Origin: an uncultured Bacillaceae bacterium
GTDB taxonomy: Bacteria; Bacillota; Bacilli; Bacillales; Cytobacillaceae
Reading direction: 5' to 3'
Length of the DNA: 6,984 bases
NCBI GenBank assembly: GCA_937995745.1
Contig: CALKIU010000090.1
Coordinates: 1 to 6,984, forward strand
The notes below the pieces were generated by a model that saw only the letters and a program-made list of their open reading frames with translations, was not told the DNA's origin and ran no database searches. Positions 5,818 through 6,984 of the stretch are shown here, piece by piece (position 1 is the first letter of the stretch; every line of letters starts with the position of its first letter). The translations under genes were made by a program, and so were the position numbers.

Positions 5818-6062
5818 CTAGATGGCGGGATGGAAAAGTCTGCTGCAGCCGCTGTTGCTGTGGGTTGTCCGCATTGGGAGTAACCGGCATGATTGAAAAG
5901 TACCAGTCTGTCCGGGCCGGGAAAAGTCCCCCGAAGCCTTAGGGGTCATTCGGTTGCCCCGGGATGGTGTTTTGGTTTGTCTCCTTTTTAGTGTAATCGT
6001 AATGCATGTCGGCTCAGTTGATTACTGCCGGTTTGAAAACACTGAATAAAAGGAAATGAGAA
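5818..6062 (+). other. Unusual ectB-ectC spacer with GC-rich foldable segment
   Basis: ectB and ectC are separated by 343 bases, unlike the tight spacing usual for ectABC. This part holds no supported gene; very short frames at ATG 5822 (24 codons) and ATG 6002 (15 codons) have no ribosome binding site. At 5911-5963 a GC-rich segment can fold in alternative ways: CCGAA (5931-5935) with TTCGG (5949-5953), or CCCC (5929-5932) with GGGG (5942-5945), flanked by GGGC (5914-5917) facing GCCC (5956-5959). There is no U tract directly after it, so it is not a standard terminator. No confident promoter for ectC was found. Confidence 0.4.
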
Positions 6063-6164
6063 ATGTTACGTAAAAATGATATGGCGGGATTCTTTGTTGC
6101 AAAAAAGTATTGTAAACCGCCTGGAAAAGTAAAGATTATCGAACAGTTGGAGGGTTTAAAGTGA
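6063..6164 (+). CDS. Small 33-residue basic ORF overlapping the ectC start
   Basis: An ATG at 6063 preceded by AAAAGGA (6048-6054), 8 bases away, opens a 33-codon frame that ends at TGA 6162-6164. The stop overlaps the ectC GTG at 6161 as GTGA, the arrangement of translationally coupled genes. The peptide starts MLRKNDMAGFFVAKKY and ends IIEQLEGLK. It is lysine-rich, has no signal peptide or membrane helix, and matches no family I recognise. It could be a leader peptide that couples or times EctC synthesis, a real small protein, or the chance opening of spacer DNA. The good ribosome binding site and precise overlap are the only evidence. Confidence 0.4.
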   Translation: MLRKNDMAGFFVAKKYCKPPGKVKIIEQLEGLK

Positions 6165-6553
6165 TTGTTAAAACGTTAGACGAGGTAAAAGGCTCTGAAT
6201 TTCATGTTGGAGATAAAACATGGGAGAGCAGACGATTTTTGCTGGAAAAGGATGGCATGGGTTTTTCAATGCACGATACGATTATTTATGCCGGTACAGA
6301 ATCCATCTTTTGGTACAAATACCATCAGGAAGCGGTGTACTGCATTGAAGGCGAAGGTACTCTCGAGGACTTATCAACAGGAAAGATTTATGACATTAAA
6401 CCTGGAACGCTCTATGCTCTGGATGGACATGAAAAGCACCGTTTGACGGCAAAGACTCAAATGAGGATGGTTTGTGTGTTTAATCCGCCTTGTACCGGAA
6501 AGGAAGTTCATGATAAAGATGGCGCCTATGCCCTTCCGGCTGAAAAGAAATAG
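6161..6553 (+). CDS. ectC: L-ectoine synthase
   Basis: EctC is a cytosolic cupin-fold hydro-lyase that closes N-gamma-acetyl-diaminobutyrate to the cyclic osmoprotectant ectoine. The 130-residue product is full length. Residues matching the iron-binding triad described for EctC are at the expected positions: Glu57, Tyr85 and His93. Residues associated with substrate binding or catalysis are also present: Trp21, Arg25, Thr40, Tyr52, Cys105, Phe107, Glu115 and His117. Strong family blocks are MIVKTLDEVKGSE at the start and EAVYCIEGEG (57-66). The GTG start at 6161 has GGAGGG (6149-6154) at good spacing and overlaps the stop of a 33-codon frame. A strong terminator follows the stop and no ectD hydroxylase follows, so this locus should yield ectoine, not 5-hydroxyectoine. 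Confidence 0.96.
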   Translation: MIVKTLDEVKGSEFHVGDKTWESRRFLLEKDGMGFSMHDTIIYAGTESIFWYKYHQEAVYCIEGEGTLEDLSTGKIYDIKPGTLYALDGHEKHRLTAKTQMRMVCVFNPPCTGKEVHDKDGAYALPAEKK

Positions 6554-6568
6554 TGATTGAAATAAATG

Positions 6569-6599
6569 GAGGAAGCAGTGGTTTGGTGCTTCCTCTTTT
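6569..6599 (+). terminator. Rho-independent terminator of the ect cluster
   Basis: GAGGAAGCA (6569-6577) and TGCTTCCTC (6587-6595) form a perfect 9-bp stem with a 9-base loop, followed by TTTT (6596-6599). It starts 15 bases after the ectC stop. Confidence 0.9.
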
Positions 6600-6877
6600 G
6601 GTGCATCCATCATACCCATGGTGTCAGGGACAGGCATGGCTTGTTATGAGCGGTGTGTTTGTGGGATTTTAGGGCTCCGCAATTGTTGTAACCGGCCGGC
6701 ATGAACGCAGGCCATCCAAAAAGGCAAACAAACCGTCAAAAAACGGGTAAAATCAGACTAATGGTCGTTGCCAGTTCCAACATTTTTGTGTGAAAAATGT
6801 GTCGTTTCGTTGATTCGGGTAATAAAGAATGGCGTTTACAACCTTTGAGCAGGACGTTTGCTGTGGCATTTATCAAC
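6600..6877. other. Intergenic stretch without a supported gene
   Basis: No coding frame with a ribosome binding site or recognisable motif was found on either strand. A perfect AT-rich hairpin, ACATTTTT (6780-6787) with AAAAATGT (6793-6800) around GTGTG, is present but lacks a T run. A minus-strand frame of 47 codons (6879-6736) has no ribosome binding site and no recognised similarity. Confidence 0.5.
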
Positions 6878-6984
6878 ATATTGGCGAAATTCAAGAGGAT
6901 ACTGGCGAAATAAAAATATATCAGCGAAATTTCAAATATATTGGCGAAAATTTAATTTTATTGTAAAAAAACAAAAATATCAGC
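6878..6984. repeat. Degenerate direct repeat array, core ATATTGGCGAAAT, period about 20 bp
   Basis: Copies start at 6878 (ATATTGGCGAAAT), 6899 (ATACTGGCGAAAT), 6918 (ATATCAGCGAAAT), 6938 (ATATTGGCGAAAA) and 6977 (ATATCAGC, cut by the window edge). The starts are 21, 19, 20 and 39 bases apart, as if one unit near 6957 had decayed (TATTGTAAAA is seen there). The spacers are AT-rich and not conserved. Phased binding sites of this kind occur at the ends of some DDE transposons and in iteron-like protein-binding arrays; which one applies is unknown. It is not a CRISPR array because the spacers are only 6-8 bases. Confidence 0.65.

Noticed and set aside
6110..6139. Separate ectC promoter (TTGTAA ... 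GATTAT)
   Set aside because: Both boxes match consensus at only 4 of 6 positions, and the start would fall almost on the ectC ribosome binding site.
6619..6636. GGTGTCAGGGACAGGC as a dispersed Bacillus intergenic repeat
   Set aside because: It vaguely recalls GGTGCCTGACACC-type intergenic motifs, but there is only one copy here and no second arm, so it cannot be supported.
6374..6637. Long minus-strand frames opposite ectC and ectB (6374-6637, 5352-5762)
   Set aside because: They are antisense shadows of genes with complete catalytic motifs and show no domain features.
6780..6800. ACATTTTT/AAAAATGT hairpin as a terminator
   Set aside because: The stem has almost no GC pairs and no T run follows on either strand, and no gene ends next to it.
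6736..6879. 47-codon minus-strand frame, considered as a transposase remnant
   Set aside because: There is no ribosome binding site and no DDE or helix-turn-helix motif. It begins inside the first repeat unit of the right-edge array.
6878..6984. CRISPR array
   Set aside because: The repeat core is only about 13 bp and degenerate, and the gaps are 6-8 bases. CRISPR repeats are longer and nearly identical, with spacers of about 30 bases or more.

Overview
The window looks like chromosomal DNA from a low-GC Firmicute, most likely a member of the Bacillaceae. The signs are strong AAGGAGG-type ribosome binding sites, GTG starts, sigma-A style promoters, an AhpC N-terminus of Bacillus type, a YvpB-like C39 peptidase, a LysM/amidase cell wall protein and an ectABC cluster. 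The genus cannot be named from sequence reading alone.

Left part (1-2400). The window opens inside ahpC (peroxiredoxin), read leftward. Its promoter carries a PerR/Fur-like operator and sits back to back with a rightward promoter for a secreted or membrane-anchored C39-family cysteine peptidase (374-1426). A rightward six-helix membrane protein of DUF2238/YjdF-like type follows (1606-2349). A palindrome (1478-1536) and a rho-independent terminator (2357-2399) after these two genes share the same stem sequence.

Middle (2479-3933). On the minus strand lies a cell wall hydrolase gene: signal peptide, two LysM domains and a zinc amidase (Amidase_2/PGRP) domain. The LysM part and the amidase part are in different frames. 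They join at an AAAAGG run, so the gene is broken, programmed for +1 frameshifting, or carries a base error. A gene-poor stretch of about 440 bases follows, ending in the ect promoter, which is preceded by a tandem 9-bp direct repeat.

Right part (3934-6600). ectA, ectB and ectC encode the complete route from L-aspartate semialdehyde to ectoine: EctB transaminates it to L-2,4-diaminobutyrate, EctA N-acetylates this, and EctC cyclises the product to the osmoprotectant ectoine. The layout is unusual. ectA and ectB are 60 bases apart, but ectB and ectC are separated by 343 bases holding a GC-rich foldable segment and a 33-codon ORF whose stop overlaps the ectC start (GTGA). A clear terminator closes the cluster, and no ectD or dedicated aspartokinase is seen here.

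Right edge (6600-6984). No convincing gene is visible. The last ~110 bases hold a degenerate repeat array (13-bp core, period about 20 bp) that runs off the window. It resembles the multiple transposase-binding sites at some transposon ends, but its nature cannot be settled here.
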